Positions 7,389 to 16,123 of a DNA stretch of 29,793 bases are shown here, one piece after another. The position numbers and the translations under genes are program-made. The notes below the pieces were generated by a model that was not told the origin of the DNA, searched no databases, and was given only the letters and a program-made list of their open reading frames with translations. The DNA is from JASFEQ01 sp050122535. Lineage in GTDB: Bacteria > Desulfobacterota > DSM-4660 > Desulfatiglandales > HGW-15. Location of the stretch: NCBI GenBank assembly GCA_050122535.1, contig JASFIT010000005.1:1-29793 (forward strand), in the 5' to 3' direction. Positions within the stretch are counted from its first letter, which is position 1; every line of letters begins with the position of its first letter.

Positions 7389-8367
7389 CTTTTTCCCCCT
7401 GTAGATAAGCTATGAGTATTCCTTCAAGTAGATCCGATAAACAAACTACCATACGTGCACATTTAAGAAAATGCAAGATCCTGATAGCCGCCAGACATCC
7501 AGCTGGGATGACATCGGCTCTACCCCGTTCCAGACCGGGTATCTTTAATCTCTCCTCCGCGGTCATGGTCTTTATCCGGGTAAAAAGGTCCTTTAGCTGT
7601 TCCCTTTCCAGAATCAGTCCATTCATGCTCTCGGGGCTGATCTCTTTTGCCTCCATGGAGTAGATCATGGCTGCAAGTGCCGTGACCGTGCCCCCCGTAC
7701 CCACCAAAATACCATCATTTCTTAGGGTGCGATATTCGGAAAAGGAGAACCGCAAAAGGCGGTCCACCTCCTTGCCAAGGGCTTCCAAACTCTCCTTATT
7801 GGGCGGATCTGAGGTTAAATACTTCTGGGACAACACCATGGCACCAAGGGGTACAGATTTGACTTTCCTGGAATCCTGTTCCCCGTAGATGAATTCCGTA
7901 CTCCCACCACCAAGATCAAAGATCACAGAGGGCCTCGTTCCCATTTTCAGCGCACGCTGAACCCCTTTCTCCGTAAGCCGGGCCTCCTCTTCCCCGGAGA
8001 TGGCTTTTGCCTCTATGCCCGTACGTTCGTAAATAAGCCTCAGGAATTCATCCCTATTGCTCGCCTCTCTCACCACCCCGGTGGATACCGCGTGGGTGCT
8101 CTCAACACCATATCTTTTTGTGAGTGAGGCAAAACCCGCAAGAGACTTCAAGGCCCGTCCAATCGCCTCCGGCTGAAGAGCCCCCTTCGTTTGCACATGG
8201 AAATCTTCTGCCAGACGGGTGTATGCTCTTTTTCTCAAAAGGGGCCGATAGTGCTCCGGCGGTCCAGTCTTTTGGGCGACCAATAGCCTGGCCGTATGGC
8301 TTCCGATATCCATTGAGGCAAGATTTGTCCCACGTGCGGGAGCCTTTTCAGATATATCACGGGTCAT
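7381..8367 (-). CDS. Ppx/GppA-family phosphatase, short form
   Basis: 328 residues. The ASKHA-type ATPase fold is visible: phosphate-1 motif MDIGSHTARLLVA (19-31), STGVVREASN near 95, phosphate-2 motif FDLGGGSTEF near 150, and GTGGTVTALAAM near 225. It has only the two N-terminal Ppx/GppA domains and lacks the extra C-terminal domains of E. coli Ppx, like the short thermophile enzymes. Such proteins hydrolyse inorganic polyphosphate or the terminal phosphate of pppGpp; sequence does not decide which. It opens the guaB-guaA unit and overlaps guaB by eight bases. The start is not certain: no clear ribosome site precedes 8367, and the ATG at codon 19, directly at the fold, is an alternative. Confidence 0.88.
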   Translation of the reverse strand: MTRDISEKAPARGTNLASMDIGSHTARLLVAQKTGPPEHYRPLLRKRAYTRLAEDFHVQTKGALQPEAIGRALKSLAGFASLTKRYGVESTHAVSTGVVREASNRDEFLRLIYERTGIEAKAISGEEEARLTEKGVQRALKMGTRPSVIFDLGGGSTEFIYGEQDSRKVKSVPLGAMVLSQKYLTSDPPNKESLEALGKEVDRLLRFSFSEYRTLRNDGILVGTGGTVTALAAMIYSMEAKEISPESMNGLILEREQLKDLFTRIKTMTAEERLKIPGLERGRADVIPAGCLAAIRILHFLKCARMVVCLSDLLEGILIAYLQGEKDE

Positions 8368-8592
8368 TTTTGTGGGTTAGGCCTGTTCGCCGATGGCCTG
8401 CCATTTTTGCGGATGCCGAAACCAATCTGGAGACAAGCCACTCAATCAACAGGGGCCGCATGCGGTTGTAACCGGGGCGTGGATACAAGGGAAAACTATC
8501 AGAGGGAGGGCTGTTTTTCAAGATTTAAAAAGAGAGCATACTGTCACCGGGATAGAATCCGCAACCTCTCCCACGTGGGGTGATGGAATCTC

Positions 8593-11500
8593 CTACTTAA
8601 GAACACGGGCTAATTGGGTGCTTAATTTTGCCATCCCGATGGGCTTGGTCAGATAACCCCTTATGAGACCCTTTTTCTCTTCGGCCATACCTGAAGGCCC
8701 ATCCACATCATAACCGGAAATAATGACGATTTTGGCATCTGGATCATAATCCAACACGCTTTCAGCACAAGACAATCCATCCATTTCAGGCATATTCCTG
8801 TCTAAGAGCACCAGATCTGGTCGCCAAGATTTATATTTCACAATTGCGGCATTTCCACTATTGACGTAGGCTGCCTGGTAACCCAATCTATTTAGTAACT
8901 CCTCCATAACCTTGCACATATCCTTCTCATCATCCACGATGAGGATCTTTTGGCCTCTACCTGGCATTATTTCCGGTGATGATTCCAGTATGGTCTTTTC
9001 AACAGAAGGAGAAAGGGGAAAATAGAGCGTGAATGTGGTCCCCTGTTCTAGAGTGGAATAGACTTGTATTTCCCCCCCATGCTCTTTCACAATTCCATAG
9101 GTCGTGGACAACCCCAAACCCGTTCCCTTATCCACTTCTTTGGTGGTAAAAAAAGGGTCAAAACACCTCTCTTGGGTCTCTTTACCCATCCCGAGCCCGG
9201 TATCAGAAATGATCACCTTTACGTTATTCCCTTCTTTCTCAGCCTCAATATTCAGTTCACCGCCCTTAGGCATGGCGTCCCTCGCATTGGTAAACAGGTT
9301 CATGAATGCCTGGCTCAACTCTGCGTGGTCCCCTATGACAGGCAGGAATTCAGGAATGTTGATCTGGATATCTATCATCTTGTCGAAGGATATGCTTATT
9401 AACTGATGGGTCTCTCGAATCAGATCAGCCAGATTGAGGGTGAGATGTTCTTTTTTGGTCTGTCTCCGAGAAAACTGCATCAGACCTTCAATCAATTGTG
9501 CGCCCCGTTCCACATACGTATTGATTCCATCAGCAACCTCCTGAACTTCGCGATCATTGGGATACTTCATTTGAAGCATCTGGCTCTGCATTGAAATCAC
9601 GGCCAATATGTTTCTGAAATTGTGGCCCACACCGCTGGCCATGGTACCAATGGCTTCCATCTTTTGCGCTTGCAGGAGTTGTGCCTCTAGCTTCTTTTGT
9701 GGTGTGATATCCCTTACAAAATTGAGTGTGGCTGACCGCCCTTCCCATGTAATAGGAACCGCATTGACTTGGGCCCAGAGTTCTTCACCGCTTTTATCAA
9801 TTATCCTCAATGTATAGGTGGTGGGTATCTCCTCTCCTTGCCGCTGTCTCTGCTGCCTTTCATCCACCAATGCTCTATCTTCGGGGTGGATCAGGTCCAG
9901 GTATTGGACATGGGATAGCTCTTCTTCAGAATAACCCAACACCTCTTTCGTCTTTGGGTTGGGGAATTTTATAACGCCATCTTGGGCAATAAAGATGCCA
10001 TCATTGGCGTTGTCTACCAGTAGGCGATACTTCTCCTCAGATTCTCGGACCGCCTCCTCAGCCAATTTCCGTTCGGTAATTTCATGAACGATAACTGTAG
10101 CCCCTTTTGGCATGCCATTTTCGTAGAGTGTTCTTGCGTTCAAAATCGCCCAAATTTCTTTACCGTCCTTCCGCCTGATTTTGTATTCCACCGTCTCTGG
10201 AACCTTTTCACCTGCAAAAATTTTGCTTAATCTTTGGATAAAAACCTGCTTACTATCTTCCGCTAGAATTTCAAGAGGGTTCATGGCGAGCAATTCGTCT
10301 CTTGTGTAACCCGTATATTCCAGAATGACATCATTCACGCTAACAAATTTTCTGTTTACAAAATCAACTTCGTACATGCCAGAAGGGGCATGTTCCACGA
10401 GTTGCCTGTATCTCTCTTCACTCTCTCGCAGGTCCTTCTCGGCACGTTTCCGCCCCGTGACATCTCGCACAACACCCCGAAACCCAACCGGCTCACCGGA
10501 TGGATCTTTCACAAGGCTAGTCGACAACTCAAGGACTTTTCTGTCTCCGTTTTTCAGTATGATTTCATAGTCTCTTATGCTCACAGGTTTCCCTGTGCGA
10601 TAGATTTCGCTAAAGACCTGATACATCTTTTTTGCGGTCTCAGGAGTCGTATATTCCCGGTTGTTCTTGCCCATCAACTCCTCTCTGGAATAGCCCGTTA
10701 TCTTGCGGAGGGAGTCATTAAAAAAGGTCATGTTCCCCGCAAGATCCACCTCGAAGTAGCCCTCTGCCATACTTTCCAAGATATTCCTATACTTCTCCTC
10801 GCTCTGCCGAAGTGCCGCCTCTGCCTGCTTGCGATCGGTCATATCCCTGACAATGCCCCGAAAACCGATGCGATGACCCCCAGAATCCCTCATTAAGGAT
10901 ATGGAGACTTCTATGTATCTCTTTTCTCCATCCTTCCTAACGATCTCATGGCCAAACCTTTTGGTGGCTTTTCCGGAGGTGTATATACGGTTGAAGCTGG
11001 CATACACTTCTTCTGCTACCTCTGGGGGCGTGTATCGCCGAAAACTGGCGCCAATCAATTCATCCTCGGGAATACCGACAATTTCACAGAATGAATCATT
11101 AACGAAGGTAAAATTTCCAGAAGTACTCGTCTCATAATAGCCATCTTCAATTGTCTCAAGGATTTTTCGATATCTCTCCTCCTTCTCCCGCAGGGCTGCC
11201 TCAGCCTCTTTGTGGGATGTGATGTCAATTAATGATGAAACACTTTTTTTGGTCCCAGGAATCATGGCAGTTTTGATAAATACGTCTTTAATGTTCCCCT
11301 GCTTGTCTATAAAACGAAATTCATACTCACTTGGCGCTTGCTCCTCATTCTCTCTTCTTTTGAAATGATAGCCTTTCATCCTTTCCAGATCTTCCTCAAC
11401 AACAAATTTTGTCCATTTGATTTTTCCCTCAATTTCTTCTTTGGAACATCCAGAGAGTTTCGCAAGCTCATTATTGGCCATGGAAATGGTCATGTCCTCT

Positions 11501-12027
11501 TCAACGATCCCCATGGCCGTACCTGTGTTTTCAAACAGACTACGGTATCTTTCCTCTCTTTCCAGAAGGGTTTGCTCTGCTTGCTTTCGCTCGGTGATGT
11601 CCCTCGCAATGCAGGCGATTCCAACCGCTTTACCATTTCGGACCAAAGGGGCGGCGCTAACTTCACCAAACTTTCTGGTTCCATCCTTAGCGATAAATGC
11701 GTAGACCGAGGAAGGTATCCGTTCACCAGTTAAGGCACGCAGCGCATCGGCGGTTGCCGCCTCCAAATACTCATCTGCAACGAGGCCCAAATCTAAAAAG
11801 GATTCTCCGTTCAGTTCCTCAGCTTTGTACCCTATTATCCTTTCCACTGAGGGGGATACGTTCAGAATCTTCAACTCATGGTCAATGGAAAAAATCACGT
11901 CGGAGGCGTTCTCAAAGTGCAGGCGATAGGTCTCTTCGCCTTCCCTCAACGCGTTCTGAGCAAGTTTGAGTTCTTCTTGTAATTCTCTAAGCCTCTTTGT
12001 CTGTTCTTTGGTTGGTTTCTTTGCCAT
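8593..12027 (-). CDS. Hybrid histidine kinase with six PAS domains and a receiver
   Basis: 1,144 residues, no transmembrane segment seen, so probably a cytoplasmic sensor. A short coiled coil (about 5-30) leads into six PAS repeats, each beginning E-E-x-Y-R and ending in a [DE]-[IMV]-T-x-x-K linker: roughly 31-150, 158-275, 284-400, 410-530, 538-655 and 664-780. The dimerisation domain has the phospho-acceptor His802 in GVGHNFRNIL; the next residue is Asn instead of Asp/Glu. ATP-binding boxes follow: NLFTNARDA, DTGLGM and GTGLGLSTTYG. A receiver (about 1026-1144) has VDDE, phospho-Asp1076 in LLDRNMPEMDG, and a conserved Lys in LTKPI. The start at 12027 (MAKKPTKEQ) has GGAG eight bases upstream; an ATG ten codons earlier lacks one. 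The upstream FHA-GAF gene may act with it. Confidence 0.93.
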   Translation of the reverse strand: MAKKPTKEQTKRLRELQEELKLAQNALREGEETYRLHFENASDVIFSIDHELKILNVSPSVERIIGYKAEELNGESFLDLGLVADEYLEAATADALRALTGERIPSSVYAFIAKDGTRKFGEVSAAPLVRNGKAVGIACIARDITERKQAEQTLLEREERYRSLFENTGTAMGIVEEDMTISMANNELAKLSGCSKEEIEGKIKWTKFVVEEDLERMKGYHFKRRENEEQAPSEYEFRFIDKQGNIKDVFIKTAMIPGTKKSVSSLIDITSHKEAEAALREKEERYRKILETIEDGYYETSTSGNFTFVNDSFCEIVGIPEDELIGASFRRYTPPEVAEEVYASFNRIYTSGKATKRFGHEIVRKDGEKRYIEVSISLMRDSGGHRIGFRGIVRDMTDRKQAEAALRQSEEKYRNILESMAEGYFEVDLAGNMTFFNDSLRKITGYSREELMGKNNREYTTPETAKKMYQVFSEIYRTGKPVSIRDYEIILKNGDRKVLELSTSLVKDPSGEPVGFRGVVRDVTGRKRAEKDLRESEERYRQLVEHAPSGMYEVDFVNRKFVSVNDVILEYTGYTRDELLAMNPLEILAEDSKQVFIQRLSKIFAGEKVPETVEYKIRRKDGKEIWAILNARTLYENGMPKGATVIVHEITERKLAEEAVRESEEKYRLLVDNANDGIFIAQDGVIKFPNPKTKEVLGYSEEELSHVQYLDLIHPEDRALVDERQQRQRQGEEIPTTYTLRIIDKSGEELWAQVNAVPITWEGRSATLNFVRDITPQKKLEAQLLQAQKMEAIGTMASGVGHNFRNILAVISMQSQMLQMKYPNDREVQEVADGINTYVERGAQLIEGLMQFSRRQTKKEHLTLNLADLIRETHQLISISFDKMIDIQINIPEFLPVIGDHAELSQAFMNLFTNARDAMPKGGELNIEAEKEGNNVKVIISDTGLGMGKETQERCFDPFFTTKEVDKGTGLGLSTTYGIVKEHGGEIQVYSTLEQGTTFTLYFPLSPSVEKTILESSPEIMPGRGQKILIVDDEKDMCKVMEELLNRLGYQAAYVNSGNAAIVKYKSWRPDLVLLDRNMPEMDGLSCAESVLDYDPDAKIVIISGYDVDGPSGMAEEKKGLIRGYLTKPIGMAKLSTQLARVLK

Positions 12028-12164
12028 TAAAACACTCCAATTCAACGTGAACCACATATCCCATTCGGAGAAATGGGGTCATCCCAAAGGAGTCTTCATC
12101 CCCATGCACACTCCATCGTTTTCTATCGAGCGAAGGGTTCGCGGGGCAGGTGCCATAAATACAT

Positions 12165-12192
12165 ATTATAACATCATTAATCCCTGGTGAAA
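12165..12192 (-). promoter_or_regulatory. Possible promoter upstream of the PAS kinase
   Basis: A perfect TATAAT lies at 12165-12170 on the minus strand, with TTTCAC 16 bases upstream (12187-12192), a poor -35. Transcription would start near 12158 and give the kinase a leader of about 130 bases. The whole 258-base gap between the FHA-GAF gene and the kinase (12028-12285) holds no other feature, so separate transcription of the kinase is plausible. The weak -35 means an activator would probably be needed. Confidence 0.35.
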
Positions 12193-12285
12193 AACAGGAG
12201 TTCTTGACATTATTATTCTTTTGCAGGGGAAAAGACCGAATATGGGGGATAGCATCTCCGTGGGGCAAACAGGAGCAGAGGCCTT

Positions 12286-13194
12286 TTAGTCCTTTTTTCC
12301 GTCCTCTTCATTGGATTGGAGCAGTGCCCGCTCGATGGCGACTGCTGCGGGGATGCTCAGAGCGTTGACGAGTGAAAGATCCTCCTTTCGAAAAGAAAAT
12401 GGTGTTTTGATGGAGTCAAGGTAAATAACACCTTTGATCTGAGATCGACTTATCAGCGGTACACATAGGACAGACCTGACTTTCATCAGTTCCATACTCA
12501 CCGAACGATCAGCTTCGTCTTCCACGTGGGTATCCGGCATTAGGAGTGCCTTTCCCTCTCTCATGACCCGATCCACTACAGTCCGGCTATACATCATAAA
12601 TGTAGCATCGCTCGGTTCTCTCAGTCTTGGTATGACCCTTTCAATGCTTCCTGTCTCATAATCCACCAAAATGATTGCACCCCTATCTATCCGCTTGAGA
12701 AGATCGAAAAGATAGCCCAGTATCTTTTCTGAGATCTCATCCACATCGTTTGATCGCACCAAAACATTGGATACTTTGTAGAACAATTCAATATTTTTCT
12801 CAGGACGCCGACGTTTCTCTATGGCAAAGGCGGTATCTTTCTCACCAATTTCTTCTGAGCGGCCAAAGGTATCCAGAAAGGCGAGCACCCTCTCAGAACA
12901 TATCTCCCCCAGACAGATCACACTAATTCCAAGGGCAATGGGGACCCCCTCTCCCACTTCAAATTCAATACCGGGACGTATCTGTTCTCCAGCCACAAAT
13001 GTGCCGTTGGTGCTCTCTAAGTCTTGGACAAAATATTTTTTCTTTTTTCGACCTATCCTTAAATGTCGCCGTGAAACCAGTATATCGTCTAGTTTAATGT
13101 CGTTTTCAGGAGAACGGCCCACATTGATGCCATCCTTCTTGAGCTCATAAGACGCTCCTCGATCAGGTCCGTTCAAAACATAAAGTAAGATCAT
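12286..13194 (-). CDS. FHA-GAF domain signalling protein
   Basis: 302 residues. The N-terminal FHA domain (about 1-100), which binds phosphothreonine peptides, has VGRSPENDIKL (25-35), SRRHLRI (about 41-47) and STNGTF (about 61-66), so its phosphate-binding residues are intact. A GAF domain follows (about 135-295), with VLVRSNDVDEI at the start, VRSVLCVPL and GVIYLDS in the core, and LSIPAAVAIERALL at the end. GAF domains bind small molecules or relay dimer signals; the ligand is unknown. AAAGGTGA lies nine bases before the ATG. There is no output domain, so it probably works as an adaptor, perhaps with a Ser/Thr kinase elsewhere or with the hybrid kinase 258 bases downstream. Confidence 0.9.
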   Translation of the reverse strand: MILLYVLNGPDRGASYELKKDGINVGRSPENDIKLDDILVSRRHLRIGRKKKKYFVQDLESTNGTFVAGEQIRPGIEFEVGEGVPIALGISVICLGEICSERVLAFLDTFGRSEEIGEKDTAFAIEKRRRPEKNIELFYKVSNVLVRSNDVDEISEKILGYLFDLLKRIDRGAIILVDYETGSIERVIPRLREPSDATFMMYSRTVVDRVMREGKALLMPDTHVEDEADRSVSMELMKVRSVLCVPLISRSQIKGVIYLDSIKTPFSFRKEDLSLVNALSIPAAVAIERALLQSNEEDGKKD

Positions 13195-13292
13195 GGTTTA
13201 TCACCTTTGCCAGGGACACTAATGACAGTTTCCTGAAACAACTTTAAGAATATGAGTCATTGGGAGCCCTTCGAGTTCCTCAGGGTAAACTG

Positions 13293-13526
13293 CGCGAAGC
13301 AATCTCATTTTGTGAAGGCTACACTTTTTCACTAGCTTGCAAGAGATTGCGGAGCCTGTTCCGAGCGTAGCGAGGAATCCATTGGTCGTAATTTTAGCAA
13401 CCGCTTTACCTCTTTAGTCAGGGCTCCGAGTTTGCTTCGGCTCTGCCTCGCAACCGCCTCCAGCCTGCCCGCCATCGCGAGCCTGTGCTCGCTCAGGCGA
13501 GGCGGGCGGGCTCCTCGCAATGACCC
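13293..13526. repeat. Composite GC-rich inverted-repeat region
   Basis: This fills most of the 426-base gap between the FHA-GAF gene and the lipoprotein gene (13195-13620), where I find no convincing gene. Two units are visible. GCAATCTC near 13298-13305 is mirrored by GAGATTGC near 13343-13350. To the right, GCGAGC (13477-13482) and GCTCGC (13487-13492) form a four-base-loop hairpin enclosed by CCCGCC (13468-13473) and GGCGGG (13501-13506). The edges GAGATTGC... and ...CTCCTCGCAATGAC are the ends of a repeat type common in many proteobacterial genomes; here the middle looks rearranged or expanded. A short open frame across it (13332-13520) translates the repeat and is not a gene. Confidence 0.6.
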
Positions 13527-13620
13527 CTTATGGAGGGCTCATTTATGCAAAGAACTTCCGGGAAGTGACACTGGGGATCGGTTGATCTTGCAGGCCCACA
13601 CCTGCTGCCTCATACTAACC

Positions 13621-14010
13621 CTACATCTGGGCCCCGCTCAAATGATCTTTATAGACCTCCCAGTTAATGGAGGCATTTTCCGGATCTTCAAAAACCGTAT
13701 CTATTGATACGGTCATCTCATCATTCTTAAAGAAATAGAAGGGAATGAGTTCTAACATTCCCTCATTGGCAAATGCTTCAAGATAATTGGCTAAAGCCAC
13801 AGGGGATACATCTCTGAATCTAAGAGGTCCTTTCTTGACGGCTACAACGAAGGCATCCGCGTCTGCATCCCCAAGTTCGATGGCATGAATAAAGGCCTCC
13901 CTCGATCCATATGGCTCAAAAAGATCGTCCTTGAACCCAGATTGCTTGCCTTTGGCTCCACAGCCTAAGCTAAGCGGGACCAGTAGAGCCAGCAGATAAA
14001 ATCTTTGCAT
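13621..14010 (-). CDS. Small predicted lipoprotein of unknown function
   Basis: 129 residues. The N-terminus MQRFYLLALLVPLSLGC is a lipoprotein signal peptide with lipobox LSLGC, so Cys17 would be lipidated after signal peptidase II cleavage. The mature part of about 112 residues is acidic, with FIHAIELGDADADAFVVAVKKG and a C-terminal INWEVYKDHLSGAQM; I do not recognise a family. Sequence after the Cys (GAKGKQ) lacks Asp at +2, so outer-membrane sorting is likely by the E. coli rule. The ribosome site is strong: AAGGAGG about seven bases before the ATG. It lies 85 bases downstream of murJ in the same direction and may be co-transcribed with it. Confidence 0.75.
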   Translation of the reverse strand: MQRFYLLALLVPLSLGCGAKGKQSGFKDDLFEPYGSREAFIHAIELGDADADAFVVAVKKGPLRFRDVSPVALANYLEAFANEGMLELIPFYFFKNDEMTVSIDTVFEDPENASINWEVYKDHLSGAQM

Positions 14011-14095
14011 CTTATCGCCTCCTTATCGTACGGTTCTGAAAAGATCTGTTCTCGCCGCCCAAAGGACGCAAGCGCTCCTTTAATCATTGATCAAG

Positions 14096-15700
14096 CTAAT
14101 TTTCAGATTTTGCTCTTTGCAGAATTGGTTTGAATATGTCCCATACCAATGATATTTCAGGACAGCCCAGAATCCTACTCACGGCAAAGTAAATGAACAC
14201 ACCCATACATACAAGAGCTGAAAGACGAAAGACGAGATGCCCGATCCCAAGCTCTGGGTTCGGTACCCACCCATGGCCATAGGCATAATAAATCCCAACC
14301 CCCATGACGATTGAAGCCAACGTGCTTTTGCCGACGGAAAGGAGTATGGGCGTTAGCTCCCATTCAACGATTCTCTTCTTGAGAAAGAAGATAAGCAAAG
14401 ACAACTGTAGAGAGGATGCTAAGGAAAGGGCTAAAGCCAGCCCCCCATGCCTAAGTGGTCCCATGAGGAGCAGGCTGAGAATCAGGTTGGCCAGCAGTGC
14501 CACGAAGGCCACCTTTACTGGTGTCTTCGTGTCTTGAAACGCATAGAAGGCTGCAACCATGACTCTGAGGCCTGAAAAGGCCCAGAGTCCTAGGGCATAG
14601 AAAAGAAGGGCTTGATATGTCATTGCGGTGGAATATGGGCCAAAAGCCCCCCTTTCGAAGAAGATCTGTATGATCAACCTCCCCAGAACGATGAGGCCCA
14701 CCATAGATGGGATGGTGATAAATGAGACCATTCTTAGTGCGTGGCCAAGGGTGTCTCTAAATTGACTCAAATCCTTCTGGGCCACTTCTCTCGAGAGAGA
14801 CGGAAGGGCCGCCGTGCTGATGGCGATAGCGAACACACCTAGAGGAAACTGAACAAGCCGATCAGCATAGTAAAGCCAAGAAACACTTCCTTCAGCCAAA
14901 AAAGATGCCAGAAGTGTGCCTATAAACTGATTGAATTGATATATCGCTGAGCCGAAAATGGCGGGAAGCATAAGCAACCCGATCCTTTTCACTGCCGGAT
15001 GTTGGGGCATCCAGACGGGGACCAGAGAGAGGCCCTTTTTGAAGACCCAAGGAATCTGTAGAACCACCTGGAGTATTCCACCGATAAGGACACCGATAGC
15101 CACGCCAACGATGGGCTCAGAAAAATGGGGGGAAATCCAAAACGTAGAAGCAATAATCCCGATATTTAGAAAAATAGGCGCAGCAGCCGGTGCGGCGAAA
15201 TGTCTTAAGGAATTCAGTACGCCCATAAAAAAGGCGACGAGGCTGATAAGAAAAATATAGGGGAAAGTAATTCGCGTGAGTAAAACGGTAAGGTCGTACC
15301 TAATTCCAGAACCGCCGAACCCAAAGGCCTGGATCCTCACGATCCATGGGGCGAATAGGATACCCAGTACGGTGACAACCGCCAGCAAAACCGAGAGAAG
15401 AGTCAGCACCACCTTTGCCAGTTGGAATGCATCCCCCCTTGTTTTCTGACTCAAGTACTCGGTAAAAACGGGAATGAAGGCGATGGTTAGAGAGCCTTCC
15501 GCAAAGAGACGCCTGAGCAAATTGGGGATACGGAAGGCGACGAAAAAGGCGTCTGTCACAAGTCCGGCCCCAAAGAATCTGGCCACTACGATGTCACGGA
15601 CAAGGCCAAGGATCCGACTCAGGAAGGTGAAGAATCCCACCGTGCCGGCTGCCTGACTGACCTGTTCTCTCTCAGTTACGGATATATCTGAATCTCGCAC
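14096..15700 (-). CDS. murJ: Lipid II flippase MurJ (MviN)
   Basis: 534 residues, a polytopic inner-membrane protein of the MOP superfamily with about 14 hydrophobic segments; it moves lipid II across the membrane for peptidoglycan synthesis. The N-terminal GFFTFLSRILGLVRDIVVARFFGAGLVTDAFFVAFRIPN is the most conserved part of MurJ, followed by LLRRLFAEGSLTIAFIPVF. Later conserved parts include FPLGVFAIAISTAALPSLS and FYAFQDTKTPVKVA, both typical. The start is GTG (15698-15700), supported by AAAGG eight bases upstream. It is divergent from rpsT with 147 bases between them, an arrangement seen in many proteobacteria. Confidence 0.97.
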   Translation of the reverse strand: MRDSDISVTEREQVSQAAGTVGFFTFLSRILGLVRDIVVARFFGAGLVTDAFFVAFRIPNLLRRLFAEGSLTIAFIPVFTEYLSQKTRGDAFQLAKVVLTLLSVLLAVVTVLGILFAPWIVRIQAFGFGGSGIRYDLTVLLTRITFPYIFLISLVAFFMGVLNSLRHFAAPAAAPIFLNIGIIASTFWISPHFSEPIVGVAIGVLIGGILQVVLQIPWVFKKGLSLVPVWMPQHPAVKRIGLLMLPAIFGSAIYQFNQFIGTLLASFLAEGSVSWLYYADRLVQFPLGVFAIAISTAALPSLSREVAQKDLSQFRDTLGHALRMVSFITIPSMVGLIVLGRLIIQIFFERGAFGPYSTAMTYQALLFYALGLWAFSGLRVMVAAFYAFQDTKTPVKVAFVALLANLILSLLLMGPLRHGGLALALSLASSLQLSLLIFFLKKRIVEWELTPILLSVGKSTLASIVMGVGIYYAYGHGWVPNPELGIGHLVFRLSALVCMGVFIYFAVSRILGCPEISLVWDIFKPILQRAKSEN

Positions 15701-15771
15701 TGAAAACCTTTAATGCTGCCCAAAATCGGTTGTGCCAAGGTGAGGGACTGAATTCCTGTAAGGATTTAACC

Positions 15772-15800
15772 TTGACAATGAAGGGAAATTTACTTAAAAA
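15772..15800 (+). promoter_or_regulatory. Candidate promoter for rpsT
   Basis: A perfect -35 TTGACA (15772-15777) is followed after 17 bases by TAAAAA (15795-15800), which matches four of six -10 positions. The stretch is A/T-rich and lies in the divergent murJ-rpsT region. Transcription would start near 15807, giving a leader of about 40 bases containing the AGGAGGAG ribosome site. Confidence 0.55.
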
Positions 15801-15847
15801 GAATATTTTGGTCAATTTTAACAGATTTCACAGGAGGAGTTCAAAGT

Positions 15848-16117
15848 TTGGCAACCCATAAATCAGCCCTCAAAAGGGCGAAACAGAGCAAAATAAAAAG
15901 GTTGAGAAATATAGGTTACAAAACCAAGGCCAAAAGGGCGGTCAAAGAAGTTCGGACTGCCGTGACCAATAACTCGGCAGATGAGGCCAGAGCGAGCCTT
16001 GTCCGGGCCGTTTCCGTCATCCAAAAAACTGCTTCCAAGGGCATCATTCACAAAAACAAGGCCTCCCGCAAGATATCCCGTCTTGCCCGCCACGTAAATA
16101 AGCTCACTTCCCCATAG
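15848..16117 (+). CDS. rpsT: 30S ribosomal protein S20
   Basis: 89 residues, very basic, which binds 16S rRNA in the body of the small subunit. MATHKSALKRAKQSKIKRLRN, KTKAKRAVKEVRTAV and the C-terminal GIIHKNKASRKISRLARHVN are canonical for S20. The start codon is TTG at 15848, directly before the conserved ATHKSALKR; there is no ATG nearby in frame, and AGGAGGAG at 15832-15839 is at the right distance. E. coli rpsT also starts with UUG, which matters for its autoregulation. It is the only gene on the plus strand in the right half of the window and its stop lies six bases from that of holA. Confidence 0.98.
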   Translation: MATHKSALKRAKQSKIKRLRNIGYKTKAKRAVKEVRTAVTNNSADEARASLVRAVSVIQKTASKGIIHKNKASRKISRLARHVNKLTSP

Positions 16118-16123
16118 GGGATC

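Noticed and set aside
6619..7404. 261-codon plus-strand frame opposite guaB
   Set aside because: Low-complexity Ser/Thr-rich product, antisense to a fully conserved gene.
8571..8580. CCCACGTGGG palindrome just after the kinase stop
   Set aside because: Ten-base palindrome with no T-run; too short to call a terminator or operator.
11987..12268. 93-codon minus-strand frame upstream of the PAS kinase
   Set aside because: It overlaps the start of the kinase out of frame and has no ribosome site.
13332..13520. 62-codon minus-strand open frame
   Set aside because: It lies entirely within the GC-rich repeat; the Arg/Ser/Leu-rich product reflects the repeat.
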